64,000 bases of DNA from Streptomyces diacarni (GTDB lineage Bacteria; Actinomycetota; Actinomycetes; Streptomycetales; Streptomycetaceae): contig NZ_QOIN01000026.1 in NCBI RefSeq assembly GCF_003323715.1, forward strand, positions 62,001 through 126,000. Direction: 5' to 3'. The position numbers and the translations under genes are program-made. This document shows positions 1-8,103 of this stretch, piece by piece. The notes beneath the pieces were generated by a model. That model ran no database searches, was not told the DNA's origin, and saw only the letters and a program-made list of their open reading frames with translations. Numbering within the stretch: position 1 is the stretch's first letter; each line of letters starts with the position of its first letter.

Positions 1-154
1 GGTAGGCGAAGCCGTGCCGGTCGGCGGCGCGGGCCACGGCAAGGAGTTCGGCGGGCCCCGCCGTGGCCTCCCAGGGCTCGGCGTAGAGGGTGCTCTGCGA
101 CTGGACCGGCAGCTGTATCCCGTACGACAGCCGCCCTGAGGGATAAGTCAGCAC
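1..154 (-). CDS. LLM-class F420-dependent oxidoreductase, N-terminal part
   Basis: Only about 50 N-terminal codons are inside the window; the rest lies to the left. The readable peptide contains YGIQLPVQSQSTLYAEPWE followed by GPAELLAVARAADRHGFAY. That is the first beta strand and helix of the luciferase-like F420-dependent oxidoreductase barrel. Such enzymes move hydride between F420 and a substrate and often sit in acyl-CoA or steroid catabolic clusters. The start is uncertain: the GTG at 154 has a GGAGG only one base upstream, and a CTG three bases later fits the spacing better. A CTGACG-type palindrome lies 17 bp upstream, so the gene probably belongs to the same regulon as the acyl-CoA genes further right. 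Confidence 0.75.
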   Translation of the reverse strand, partial: MLTYPSGRLSYGIQLPVQSQSTLYAEPWEATAGPAELLAVARAADRHGFAY

Positions 155-170
155 ACCTCCATGCTCATAC

Positions 171-185
171 CTGACGGGCCGTCAG
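171..185. promoter_or_regulatory. Operator palindrome 1 (CTGACG family)
   Basis: Perfect palindrome CTGACGGGCCGTCAG, just upstream of the leftward F420 oxidoreductase. It is one of ten related 15-bp sites in the window. The length, symmetry and promoter position are typical of a TetR-family operator; the regulator assignment is inference. Confidence 0.75.
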
Positions 186-405
186 GCAAGAGGGGCGAAC
201 GGAAGTCCGAAAACAGCTGACGCGCGCTCAATTGGCCGGTCAGCGACCCGCCGTGCGGATTTGCTTCCAGCAACAGGGAGGGTGTATTCCGCATACGGCT
301 GCGCGAAAAGCGCCGCTGAGGGAACATGGCGGCACCGCTGTTCCCTGATCGGTCCCGGCGGGGACGGATCAGATCGCACGACAACCCAATCGCTCAAGGA
401 CGCCG

Positions 406-2031
406 ATGACCGAGATACCGGTGGCGCTGCTCGTCACCCTGTCCGTGGGGACGGCGGCCGCCGTGGCGCTCGCCCTCCTGCTGGCGCGTTCGATGCGGGA
501 AGCGAGGCGGTTGCGTCAGCGCTCCGCCGTCGCCGAGAAGGACCTCCAGGACGCCATGCGGCACCAGGCGGCCCTCGCCACACGCGCACAGGCCGTCGAA
601 GCCGAGGTACGGCACCTGGCAGCCGCCCGCATCCCGGACCTGGCCGCGGCACTGGCCCACCCGAACGTCCCCGTCCGCGGTGTCGCCGACCCCGCCTTCC
701 GGGGCACCGAGCTGGACCGCTCGCTCGCCTCGGTGCTCGACCAGGTCGGCGACGCGGTCACCAAGGAGCGGCTGCGCGTGGACGGTGCGGCGCAGTCCGC
801 GATGCGCGGCGCGACCACGACCATCCAGGCGCTCCTCTACCAGTTGCAGACCCGCCTGCAGACGATGCAGGAGCGCTACGACGACCCGTTCGTCGCGGAA
901 GACCTGCTGGGCGCCGACTTCCTCAACGAGCAGGCGATCCGCCGCATCCAGGCCACCGCGATCGTCTGCGGCGCCTGGCCCGGACTGACCCGGCAGAACT
1001 CCCACATGGGAGACGTCGTCGTCGGCGCCATGTCCCGCCTGGTCGGATACGCGCGCGTCCAGGTCACCAACCAGCTGCGCGACCCGGTGGGCATCGTGGC
1101 CCGCGCCGTGGAGCCGGTGGCGGTCGCGCTGACCGAGCTGATGGCCAACGCCCTCCACTACTCGCACCCCGAGCTCCCCGTCGCCGTCACCATCCAGCAG
1201 GGCAACCGGGGCGCCTCGATCATCGTCGACGACGCGGGCGTCGGGATGCACGGGGAGGAGATGGAGCGCGCCCAGCGCATGATCACCGGTGAGGAGGTGC
1301 TGCTGCTGACCGAGCTGGGCGACCCGCCCAGGACGGGTCTGGCCACGGTGGGCCAGCTCGTCAAGCAGTACGGCTTCACGACCTCCATAGAGACGTCCCC
1401 CTACGGCGGTGTGCGCGCCATCGTGCACATCCCGGGCGAGACGCTGCTGACGCTGCTCGACGAGGAGGAGCAGCCGATGTCCCCCATGGCCCCCGTGCCG
1501 CGCGGCAGCGCGAGCACCGCGGCCCCCGCCCCGCCACACGGGCAGCCGGCCGCCCGTCCGGAGCCCGCGTACGGCGAGACCGTGCAGCTGGGCGCCGTTC
1601 AGGACCCGGCCGCCGACGCCGCCCCGCCGGTACGGCCCGTCGCGGGACCGGCGCCGTCCGCCACCGGCCCTGCCCACGCCGCGCCACGGGTACAGGACCC
1701 GGGCGGGCCCGCACACGGGAGCGGACCCGCCGTGCCCGACGGCGGCGACGCGCTGCCGCGCCGCCGGCGGAGGCACCCGGTCCCCGAGGCGTCGCTGGAC
1801 GCCACGGCCGCCGTCTCCCCCGAGCCCGCTCCGCACGGCGCGACGTCCGCACCACAGGCCCCGCAGCCCACCGCACACCCCCAGGCGTCACCGGAGGAGA
1901 GCGCGGAGCGCTGGGCGGCGTTCCAGCGCGGCACCGCCTCGGGCCGCGCGGCCGTCGACGAAGCGGCTGGGCCGGGCCCCTCACACCCCCACGCCGATCC
2001 CCGTTCCGCTGAAGGGAATCCGCAGGAATGA
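406..2031 (+). CDS. cvnA: Conservon sensor-kinase-like protein CvnA
   Basis: First gene of a conservon, a four-gene actinomycete module whose products form a membrane-associated, G-protein-like complex. One N-terminal transmembrane helix (about residues 5-27) precedes a helical linker and a HATPase_c domain with an N-box (ELMANALHYS) and later glycine motifs. The last roughly 180 residues are Pro/Ala-rich and probably disordered. No separate phospho-acceptor histidine domain is obvious, as in other CvnA proteins. The start is the ATG preceded by AAGGA at 5-bp spacing. The stop overlaps the next start as ATGA, so cvnB is translationally coupled. Confidence 0.88.
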   Translation: MTEIPVALLVTLSVGTAAAVALALLLARSMREARRLRQRSAVAEKDLQDAMRHQAALATRAQAVEAEVRHLAAARIPDLAAALAHPNVPVRGVADPAFRGTELDRSLASVLDQVGDAVTKERLRVDGAAQSAMRGATTTIQALLYQLQTRLQTMQERYDDPFVAEDLLGADFLNEQAIRRIQATAIVCGAWPGLTRQNSHMGDVVVGAMSRLVGYARVQVTNQLRDPVGIVARAVEPVAVALTELMANALHYSHPELPVAVTIQQGNRGASIIVDDAGVGMHGEEMERAQRMITGEEVLLLTELGDPPRTGLATVGQLVKQYGFTTSIETSPYGGVRAIVHIPGETLLTLLDEEEQPMSPMAPVPRGSASTAAPAPPHGQPAARPEPAYGETVQLGAVQDPAADAAPPVRPVAGPAPSATGPAHAAPRVQDPGGPAHGSGPAVPDGGDALPRRRRRHPVPEASLDATAAVSPEPAPHGATSAPQAPQPTAHPQASPEESAERWAAFQRGTASGRAAVDEAAGPGPSHPHADPRSAEGNPQE

Positions 2032-2450
2032 CAATCCCCGCACGCAGGTCGCTGCGCGACGACACCTCCTGGGTGCTGGCCCCGCTCCTGGACCTGCCAC
2101 ACGTCATCCACGCGGCCGTCATCTCAGGTGACGGCCTGATAGAGGGACGTTCGCCCAATCTGGAGCGGGACGCGGCCGAGGGCGTCGCAGCGATGCTCTC
2201 GGCGCTCCAGGGCGCGGCACGGACGACCACGGCGGCCTTCGCCGGCTCCTACGAGGTCCGACTGCGCCAGACGGTCGTCGAGTCGGACCAGGGATGGGTT
2301 TTCGCCATCCCCGCGGGCGAGAACACCGTTCTGGCCGTCTTCGCCGGGCCCGACGTGAACATGGGCATCGTGACGCACCAGATGCAGGTGCAGGTGGCGT
2401 CGTTGGGCAAGGCCATGGGCAGCCCGGCCAGGAACGACCTCTCGACATGA
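2028..2450 (+). CDS. cvnB: Roadblock/LC7-domain protein CvnB
   Basis: 140-aa protein of the roadblock/LC7 fold (typical opening SWVLAPLLDLPHVIHAAVISGDGL). In bacteria such proteins act like regulators of small Ras-like GTPases. Here the partner would be CvnD, encoded two genes downstream. The length matches the CvnB family. The ATG overlaps the cvnA stop and its own stop overlaps the cvnC ATG (ATGA), implying stoichiometric coupled translation. Confidence 0.88.
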   Translation: MTIPARRSLRDDTSWVLAPLLDLPHVIHAAVISGDGLIEGRSPNLERDAAEGVAAMLSALQGAARTTTAAFAGSYEVRLRQTVVESDQGWVFAIPAGENTVLAVFAGPDVNMGIVTHQMQVQVASLGKAMGSPARNDLST

Positions 2451-2812
2451 ACCCACCCGCCGACAACAGGCGCCTGGTGCCCGCGTATCTGGCGACGACC
2501 GGACGTGCCCGGCCCAGCCGCAACACGCTCGACCGGCTCACCGTGCTGCACGGTGCGTCGGACCCGGCGACGGTCTCCGGGTTGCGCCCGGAGGAGACGC
2601 GGCTGCTGGAACTGCTGCGCGGTGGGGCGCTGTCCCTCGCGGAGGCCGCCGCGCACCTGCGGCTTCCGGTCAGTGTGGTCAAGGTCCTGGTGGCCGACCT
2701 GGTGGACGCGGGCCGGCTGATGGCCCGCGCCCCGATCCCCGACGCCGAACTGCCGGAGCGGCAGATTCTGGAGAAGGTTCTCAATGGACTCCGCACTCTC
2801 AAGTCCTCCTAG
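2447..2812 (+). CDS. cvnC: DUF742 protein CvnC
   Basis: 121-aa DUF742 protein, the third conservon component. The central part (LSLAEAAAHLRLPVSVVKVL) reads as a winged-helix-like helix-turn-helix, and the family is predicted to bridge the roadblock protein and the GTPase. Its start overlaps cvnB (ATGA) and its end overlaps cvnD by 29 bp. It is the usual length, and no molecular activity is established from the sequence. Confidence 0.87.
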   Translation: MNPPADNRRLVPAYLATTGRARPSRNTLDRLTVLHGASDPATVSGLRPEETRLLELLRGGALSLAEAAAHLRLPVSVVKVLVADLVDAGRLMARAPIPDAELPERQILEKVLNGLRTLKSS

Positions 2813-3479
2813 CCCTGGCGACCCGGCCGGCGCCTCGGCGGCAGGCGGCTCCATATACCTGGAGGACAAGCCGCAGACGCTGGTCAAGCTGCTGGTCGCC
2901 GGGCCGTTCGGGGTGGGCAAGACGACGTTCATCCGCTCGCTGTCGGAGACGGCGCCGCTGCACACCGAGGAGGTGATGACGCAGACCGGCGCACTGGTGG
3001 ACGATCTGGCCGGGGTACGGGACAAGACCACCACCACGGTGGCCATCGACTTCGGCCGGCTGACGCTGCCCGGGGACCTGGTGCTGTACATGTTCGGCAC
3101 CCCCGGGCAGCGGCGCTTCCGCCCTCTGTGGCAGGACATCGCGCGCGGCGCGCTGGGCGCCCTGGTGCTGGCCGATACCCGGCGCCTGGCGGACTCCTTC
3201 GAGGTGATGGACATGATCGAGGAGGCCGGGCTGCGCTACGCGGTCGCGGTCAACTCCTTCCCCGACTCCCCCTCGCACCATCCCGACACCCTCCGCGACC
3301 ACCTCGACCTGCACCCCGACACCCCGCTGGTGGTGTGCGACGCGCGCAGCAGGGACCAGTCGGCCGACGCGCTGATCGCCCTCGTCGGCCACGTCCTCGA
3401 AGTGCTCGACCAGCAGCAGCAAGACGACAGCACGCCCGGCCGGCGCCACGGCCACCAGCAGCCCCAGGAGACCGCTTGA
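2784..3479 (+). CDS. cvnD: Conservon Ras-like GTPase CvnD
   Basis: 231-aa small GTPase of the conservon type. The P-loop GPFGVGKT lies at about residues 39-46 and the switch II region reads FGTPGQRRF, so the usual DxxG is GTPG, as in other CvnD proteins. A Gln/Asp-rich C-terminal tail follows. CvnD is thought to cycle between GDP and GTP states in a membrane complex with CvnA-C. The ATG at 2784 has GGAGAAGG at good spacing inside cvnC. The TGA stop overlaps the TTG start of the first P450. Confidence 0.88.
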   Translation: MDSALSSPPSPGDPAGASAAGGSIYLEDKPQTLVKLLVAGPFGVGKTTFIRSLSETAPLHTEEVMTQTGALVDDLAGVRDKTTTTVAIDFGRLTLPGDLVLYMFGTPGQRRFRPLWQDIARGALGALVLADTRRLADSFEVMDMIEEAGLRYAVAVNSFPDSPSHHPDTLRDHLDLHPDTPLVVCDARSRDQSADALIALVGHVLEVLDQQQQDDSTPGRRHGHQQPQETA

Positions 3480-4780
3480 ACGCCGCGCCCCACCCCGGGA
3501 ACACGCCGTCCGGCACGATGCCGGCGCCACTGTCCCGGCCGAGCCACGAGGTCACCCCGCTGTACGGCGAGGAGTTCGCGGCGGACCCGTACGCGGTCTA
3601 CGAGCGGCTGCGCCGGTACGGCGCCCTCGCGCCCGTGGAGATCGCACCCGGCGTCGGCGCCATGCTGGTGATCGACTACCGGGCGGCCCTCGACCTGCTG
3701 CACGACCCGGTGACCTGGTCGAAGGACTCCACTGTCTGGCAGGACACCGTGCCGCAGGACTCGCCCGTGCTGCCGATGCTGCGGGCCCGCCCCAACGCGC
3801 TGTTCAGCGACGGAGAGGCGCACGCCCGCTACCGCCAGGTGATCTCCGACGGCTTCGCCCGGCTGGAGCCGCACCAGGTACGCCAGATCGTGCGGGAGGT
3901 CTCCGACCAGCTGATCGCCCGGTTCGCGCAGGACGGCGAGGTCGACCTGATCAGCAAGTTCGCACGACTGCTGCCGCTTTTGTTCTTCAACCGTGCCTTC
4001 GGCCTGACAGACGACCGCAGCGAACTGCTGATCCAGGGCATCGCCGGGATGTTCGACAGCAAGACCACCGAGGAGGCGGAGGCGGCCGACGTCGCCTACA
4101 CCCGCTACATCACGGAACTGACCCAGGCCAAACAGCGCGAGCGGGGCCAGGACCTGACCTCCTGGTTCATGGACCACCCGGCCGGGTTGAGTGCCGAAGA
4201 GGTCATCCACCAGATCGTCCTGACGATGGGCGCCAGTTACGAGCCGCTGTCCAACCTCATCGGCAACGCGCTCAGCCGGATGCTCGTCGACGAGCGCTAC
4301 TACAGCAACCTGTCCGGCGGCGCGCTGACCCCCCGCGACGCCCTGCACGACGTGCTGCGCAACGAGCCTCCGATGGCCAACTACTCCGCGCACTTCCCCA
4401 AGCGGGACGTCTACTTCCACGGCGTGTGGCTGCGCGCGGGACAGCTGGTTCTGGTCAGCTACGCGGCGGCCACCACCCAGAGCGGACGCGCCGCCCCCGG
4501 TGAGGCCACCGGAGCGGACGGCTCGGGCGGCGGCGCCCACCTGGCGTGGGCGGCCGGCCCGCACGGCTGTCCTGCCCAGCAGCCGGCGCTGCTCATCGCC
4601 AGCACCGCGATCGAGCGGCTCACCGCCTGGCTCTCCGACATCCGTCTGACGGTGACGTACGACGAGCTGAAGTGGCGGCCGGGCCCGTTCCAGCGGGGCC
4701 TGGTCGCACTGCCCGCACGGTTCAGCCCTGTCTCTCCCGACCACGTAGGAGGCACCCCGTGGAAGAGCCCGTCCATATAG
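3476..4780 (+). CDS. Conservon cytochrome P450 with altered signature motifs (CYP157-like)
   Basis: 434-aa P450 of the class linked to conservons. The heme-binding loop is GPHGCPAQQPA, so the thiolate Cys is kept. The K-helix motif EXXR reads DVLR, that is DXXR. The I-helix reads MGASYEP and lacks the usual acid/Thr pair that activates oxygen. Conservon-linked CYP157 enzymes of Streptomyces are known to lack a normal EXXR, so this is probably a relative with another variant. The start is set at TTG 3476, which has AGGAG 5 bp upstream and overlaps the cvnD stop; ATG 3518 is the alternative. The 3' end overlaps the next P450 by 22 bp. Confidence 0.82.
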   Translation: MNAAPHPGNTPSGTMPAPLSRPSHEVTPLYGEEFAADPYAVYERLRRYGALAPVEIAPGVGAMLVIDYRAALDLLHDPVTWSKDSTVWQDTVPQDSPVLPMLRARPNALFSDGEAHARYRQVISDGFARLEPHQVRQIVREVSDQLIARFAQDGEVDLISKFARLLPLLFFNRAFGLTDDRSELLIQGIAGMFDSKTTEEAEAADVAYTRYITELTQAKQRERGQDLTSWFMDHPAGLSAEEVIHQIVLTMGASYEPLSNLIGNALSRMLVDERYYSNLSGGALTPRDALHDVLRNEPPMANYSAHFPKRDVYFHGVWLRAGQLVLVSYAAATTQSGRAAPGEATGADGSGGGAHLAWAAGPHGCPAQQPALLIASTAIERLTAWLSDIRLTVTYDELKWRPGPFQRGLVALPARFSPVSPDHVGGTPWKSPSI

Positions 4781-6084
4781 CCGTCCCTTCGGACGTCTCC
4801 CCCTCGTCCGGCCTCTCCTCTCCGGACGGCGGCTCCCCTGCGGACGTCCAGCCCGCTGTCCGTGCGGACGTCCGCGTCGATCCGGAGGGCCGCGACATCC
4901 ACGGGGAGGCACAGCGCATCCGGGCGCGGGGCACCGCCGCGACACTGGTGGAGCTGCCCTCCGGCATCCACGCCTGGTACGTCAGCGAGTACGACGTCCT
5001 CAAACAGCTCCTGCGGGATCCGCGCGTCTCCAAGGACCCGCGCAAACACTGGCCCGCCTGGCAGCGCGGCGAGTTCCACGACACGTGGATCCGCACCTGG
5101 GTCAGCGTCGAGAACATGCTCAGCTCCTACGGCGAGGACCACAAGCGGCTGCGCAAGCTGGTCGCCCCCGCCTTCACCGCGCGGCGTACGGCCGCCATGC
5201 TGCCCCGTGTGGAGCGCATCACCGGCGAACTGCTCGACGCCATGGAAGACGACGCGGCACGTGACGGGACGGTGGACCTGCGCGCCTCCTTCGCGCACCC
5301 GCTCCCGATGAACGTCATCTGCGAGCTGTTCGGCGTGCCCGAGGAGCAGCGGCCGGAGATGAAGCGGCTGATGGACATGGTCATGGACACCACCCGCACG
5401 CCCGAACAGGCGGGACAGACGGCGGTGGACATGCAGGCGGCCTTCACCGCGCTCGTCGAGTCGAAACGCGCCGAACCGGGCGAGGACCTGACCAGCGTCC
5501 TGGTCGACGCACGGGACGAGGAGGGCGCCGCGCTCTCCGAGAAGGAACTCCTCGACACCCTGCTGCTGATGATCGGCGCCGGGCACGAGACGACCGTCAA
5601 CCTCATCGGCAACGCCGTCCACGCCCTGCTCACCCACCCCGAGCAGCTGCGACTCGTCCTGGACGGCGAGGCCTCCTGGGACGACGTCATCGAGGAGACA
5701 CTGCGCTGGGCGCCCAGCATCGCCAACCTGCCGCTGCGCTACGCCGTCGAACAGATCACGCTCCCCGACGGCACCATGATCGGGCAGGGCGACGCCCTCC
5801 TCTCCACCATCGCCTCGGCGAACCGGGACCCGGCCAAATACGGCGCGGACGCCGCACGGTTCGACATCCGGCGGGCGGGTGGCGGAGAGCACCTGTCCTT
5901 CGGGCACGGAGTGCACTTCTGCCTGGGCGCCCCGCTGGCCCGTATGGAGGCCCGCACGGCACTGCCCGCCCTCTTCGACCGCTTCCCGAAACTGCGTCCG
6001 GCGGTGCCGCCCGAGGAGATGGCGCAGGTCGCCTCCTGCATCGCCTTCGGGTACGCGGGCATCCCCGTGCGGCCGGGAGGGTGA
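4759..6084 (+). CDS. Cytochrome P450 (CYP154-like)
   Basis: 441-aa soluble P450 with all canonical motifs. The I-helix is GAGHETT, the EXXR is in EETLRWAP, and the heme loop is FGHGVHFCLG with Cys near residue 388. The GTG start follows AGGAGG at 6-bp spacing inside the preceding P450. A CYP157-like/CYP154-like pair at the end of a conservon is a recurring Streptomyces arrangement. One idea is that the odd P450 and this active one form a redox or sensing pair, but that is inference. The substrate is unknown and no ferredoxin gene is adjacent. Confidence 0.88.
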   Translation: MEEPVHIAVPSDVSPSSGLSSPDGGSPADVQPAVRADVRVDPEGRDIHGEAQRIRARGTAATLVELPSGIHAWYVSEYDVLKQLLRDPRVSKDPRKHWPAWQRGEFHDTWIRTWVSVENMLSSYGEDHKRLRKLVAPAFTARRTAAMLPRVERITGELLDAMEDDAARDGTVDLRASFAHPLPMNVICELFGVPEEQRPEMKRLMDMVMDTTRTPEQAGQTAVDMQAAFTALVESKRAEPGEDLTSVLVDARDEEGAALSEKELLDTLLLMIGAGHETTVNLIGNAVHALLTHPEQLRLVLDGEASWDDVIEETLRWAPSIANLPLRYAVEQITLPDGTMIGQGDALLSTIASANRDPAKYGADAARFDIRRAGGGEHLSFGHGVHFCLGAPLARMEARTALPALFDRFPKLRPAVPPEEMAQVASCIAFGYAGIPVRPGG

Positions 6085-6107
6085 GCCCTCGCACCACATG
6101 AGGCCGG

Positions 6108-6166
6108 AGGTGGCGGGGAGCGGGCGGCCCGGAGGACAGGGCCGGGCCGCCGCTCCCCGCCACCTT
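6108..6166 (+). terminator. Strong hairpin after the conservon operon
   Basis: A roughly 24-bp GC-rich inverted repeat with one bulge starts 24 bp after the second P450 stop: left arm from AGGTGGCGGGGAGCGG, right arm ending CCGCTCCCCGCCACCTT. It is followed by CTTC and has no long T-run, which is usual in Streptomyces. It would end the five- or six-gene conservon transcript. Confidence 0.75.
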
Positions 6167-6178
6167 CTTCAGTACCCG

Positions 6179-6275
6179 GCCTGACCGCGTCTTGAGGCCC
6201 GGCCTGCCCGCGTCTTGTCGAGGGCCCGCCTGACTTCTTGAGGGCCCGCCTGCCCGCGTCTTCTGGAGGGCCGGG
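6179..6275. repeat. Four imperfect direct repeats of about 20-27 bp
   Basis: Four degenerate copies of a unit like GCCTGCCCGCGTCTTG followed by GAGGGCCC lie between the terminator and the amidohydrolase stop. No coding potential is apparent. It is the first of several degenerate tandem arrays in spacers of this window. Confidence 0.6.
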
Positions 6276-6320
6276 CCGGCTCACGTTCCGGGGGCGCCAG
6301 GACCGGCAGGGCCTCGGCAG

Positions 6321-7541
6321 TCACGCTCCTGGCCACAGCCCTTCGTCCGTCAGGCCGAGCAGGTCGATGGCGTTGCCCCGCACGATCCGCTCCACCAGAT
6401 CGGCGGGCAGGTGGCCCATCTGCTGCTCACCGACCTCCCGGGACTTGGGCCAGGTCGAGTCCGAGTGCGGGTAGTCGGTCTCGTACAGGACGTTGGGGAC
6501 GCCGATGGACTCCACGTTCCGCAACCCGAACGCGTCGTCGAAGAAGCAGCCGTAGACGTGCTCGGCGAACAGCTCGGACGGCGGGCGCAGCACCTTGTCC
6601 GCCACGCCGCCCCAGCCGCGGTTCTCCTCCCAGACCACGTCGGCGCGCTCCAGGATGTACGGGATCCAACCGATCTGCCCCTCCGCGTACATGATCTTCA
6701 GCCGGGGGAAGCGTTCGAACGCGCCGCTCATCAGCCAGTCCACCATCGAGAAGCAGCAGTTGGCGAACGTGATGGTGGAGCCGACGGCGGGCGGTGCGTC
6801 CGCCGACGTCGAGGGCATCTGACTGGAGGAGCCGATGTGCATGGCGATGACGGTGCCCGTCTCGTCGCAGGCCCGCAGGAAGGGGTCCCAGGCGTCCGTG
6901 TGGATGGACGGCAGGCCCAGGCGCGGAGGGATCTCCGAGAAGCAGACGGCGCGCACGCCCCGTTCGGCGTTGCGTCGTACCTCCTGTGCGGCCAGTTCCG
7001 CGTCCCACAGCGGTACGAGTGCCAGCGGTATGAGGCGCCCTTGCGCGTCGGGCCCGCACCACTCCTCCACCATCCAGTCGTTGTAGGCGCGTACCCCCAG
7101 CAGCCCCAGTTCCCGGTCCGTGGCCTCGGTGAAGGTCTGGCCGCAGAACCGCGGGAAGGTGGGGAAACACAGGGCCGACTGCACGTGGTTGACGTCCATG
7201 TCGGCCAGGCGCTCGCGCACGTCGTAGGAGCCCGGGCGCATCTGCTCGTAGGTGATGGCCTCCAGCCGCACCTCGTCCCTGTCGTAGCCGACGGCGGTGT
7301 CCAGCCTGGTCAGCGGGCGGTGCAGATCCTCGTACACCCACCAGTCGGCGAGCGGCCCCTCGTCGCCCGGGTTGCCCATCGCCGGGGTGAACTTGCCGCC
7401 GACGAAGGTCATCTCCTTCAGGGGGGCGCGCACGATGCGGGGCCCGGTGTCGCGGTAGCGGGACGGGAGCCGGTCCCGCCATACGTGCGGGGGTTCGACC
7501 GTGTGGTCGTCCACCGAAATGATCCTGGGGAAGGTCTCCAT
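6321..7541 (-). CDS. Amidohydrolase-2 family protein, copy 1
   Basis: About 406-aa TIM-barrel protein of the amidohydrolase-2 family (relatives include ACMSD and gamma-resorcylate decarboxylase). The N-terminal metal motif is SVDDH rather than HxH. Later conserved stretches are MHIGSSSQMP, YAEGQIGWIPYILERAD and YETDYPHSDSTWP (metal-ligand Asp). It is closely similar to the amidohydrolase at 47097-48356. Family reactions are C-N or C-C hydrolysis or decarboxylation of ring-derived acids; the substrate is unknown. The ATG at 7541 is preferred; a GTG lies 9 bp earlier. A CTGACG palindrome centred 30 bp upstream predicts the same control as the acyl-CoA genes. Confidence 0.85.
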   Translation of the reverse strand: METFPRIISVDDHTVEPPHVWRDRLPSRYRDTGPRIVRAPLKEMTFVGGKFTPAMGNPGDEGPLADWWVYEDLHRPLTRLDTAVGYDRDEVRLEAITYEQMRPGSYDVRERLADMDVNHVQSALCFPTFPRFCGQTFTEATDRELGLLGVRAYNDWMVEEWCGPDAQGRLIPLALVPLWDAELAAQEVRRNAERGVRAVCFSEIPPRLGLPSIHTDAWDPFLRACDETGTVIAMHIGSSSQMPSTSADAPPAVGSTITFANCCFSMVDWLMSGAFERFPRLKIMYAEGQIGWIPYILERADVVWEENRGWGGVADKVLRPPSELFAEHVYGCFFDDAFGLRNVESIGVPNVLYETDYPHSDSTWPKSREVGEQQMGHLPADLVERIVRGNAIDLLGLTDEGLWPGA

Positions 7542-7563
7542 GCCCACCACCGTAGCGTCGAAC

Positions 7564-7578
7564 CTGACGACCCGTCAG
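7564..7578. promoter_or_regulatory. Operator palindrome 2 (CTGACG family)
   Basis: CTGACGACCCGTCAG lies 22 bp upstream of the amidohydrolase start, where it would overlap the promoter or the transcription start. The outer arms are perfect. Confidence 0.75.
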
Positions 7579-7665
7579 CTACCGCGTCGCGCCCGAACGC
7601 GCACTCGCGCCCCCGTTCCGACTTCCCCGCCGCCCGCGCGCCTCGCCACGGCGGCTCCCTCAGCG

Positions 7666-7949
7666 CTTCCGTTCGGGGCGTGGAGTCGCTCCGCGCGAAC
7701 CGGAGCAGCCTTCCGTGCGGACCGAAGCGTCCCTCCGCGCAGACCGAAGCGTCCCTCCGCACAGAACGGAGCGTCCGTCCGCACAGACCGGCGAGGCCCT
7801 CCGCACAGACCGGCGAGGCCCTCCGTACGGATGGCTGGGCCTCCATCCGAAGCGACGCGACCCTCCGTCCGGACCGGGACGACCCTCCGTATGCAGCGAT
7901 GCGGCCCCCCGTACGGGTCGGCACGCCCCGCCGTTCGGGCTCCCCCACC
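7666..7949. repeat. 22-bp minisatellite array, 13 units
   Basis: Thirteen consecutive units fill most of the spacer between the amidohydrolase and afsR; all are 22 bp except one of 20 bp. A typical unit is CCTCCGCACAGACCGGCGAG plus GC. Most contain the pseudo-palindromic core TCCGTNCGGA, and the two adjacent GGCGAGGC-type units are almost identical. Because 22 is not a multiple of 3, the long open frames seen here on both strands are an artefact of periodicity and not genes. Confidence 0.85.
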
Positions 7950-8103
7950 GCACCGCTCGGAACGGCGCGAGGCCATAACCGGCATCCGCCGAATTCGAAG
8001 GCTTCGTAGAGAGGCTGGTACCTGAGCTGACGGAAACGCCGCCGACAAGGCAGACTGACCCGTGCGGGGAACGGAGGAGTGCGGATCAGCAGGGGGCACA
8101 CCA

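Noticed and set aside
7666..7949. CRISPR array
   Set aside because: Units are contiguous and degenerate, without unique spacers, and no cas genes are present.
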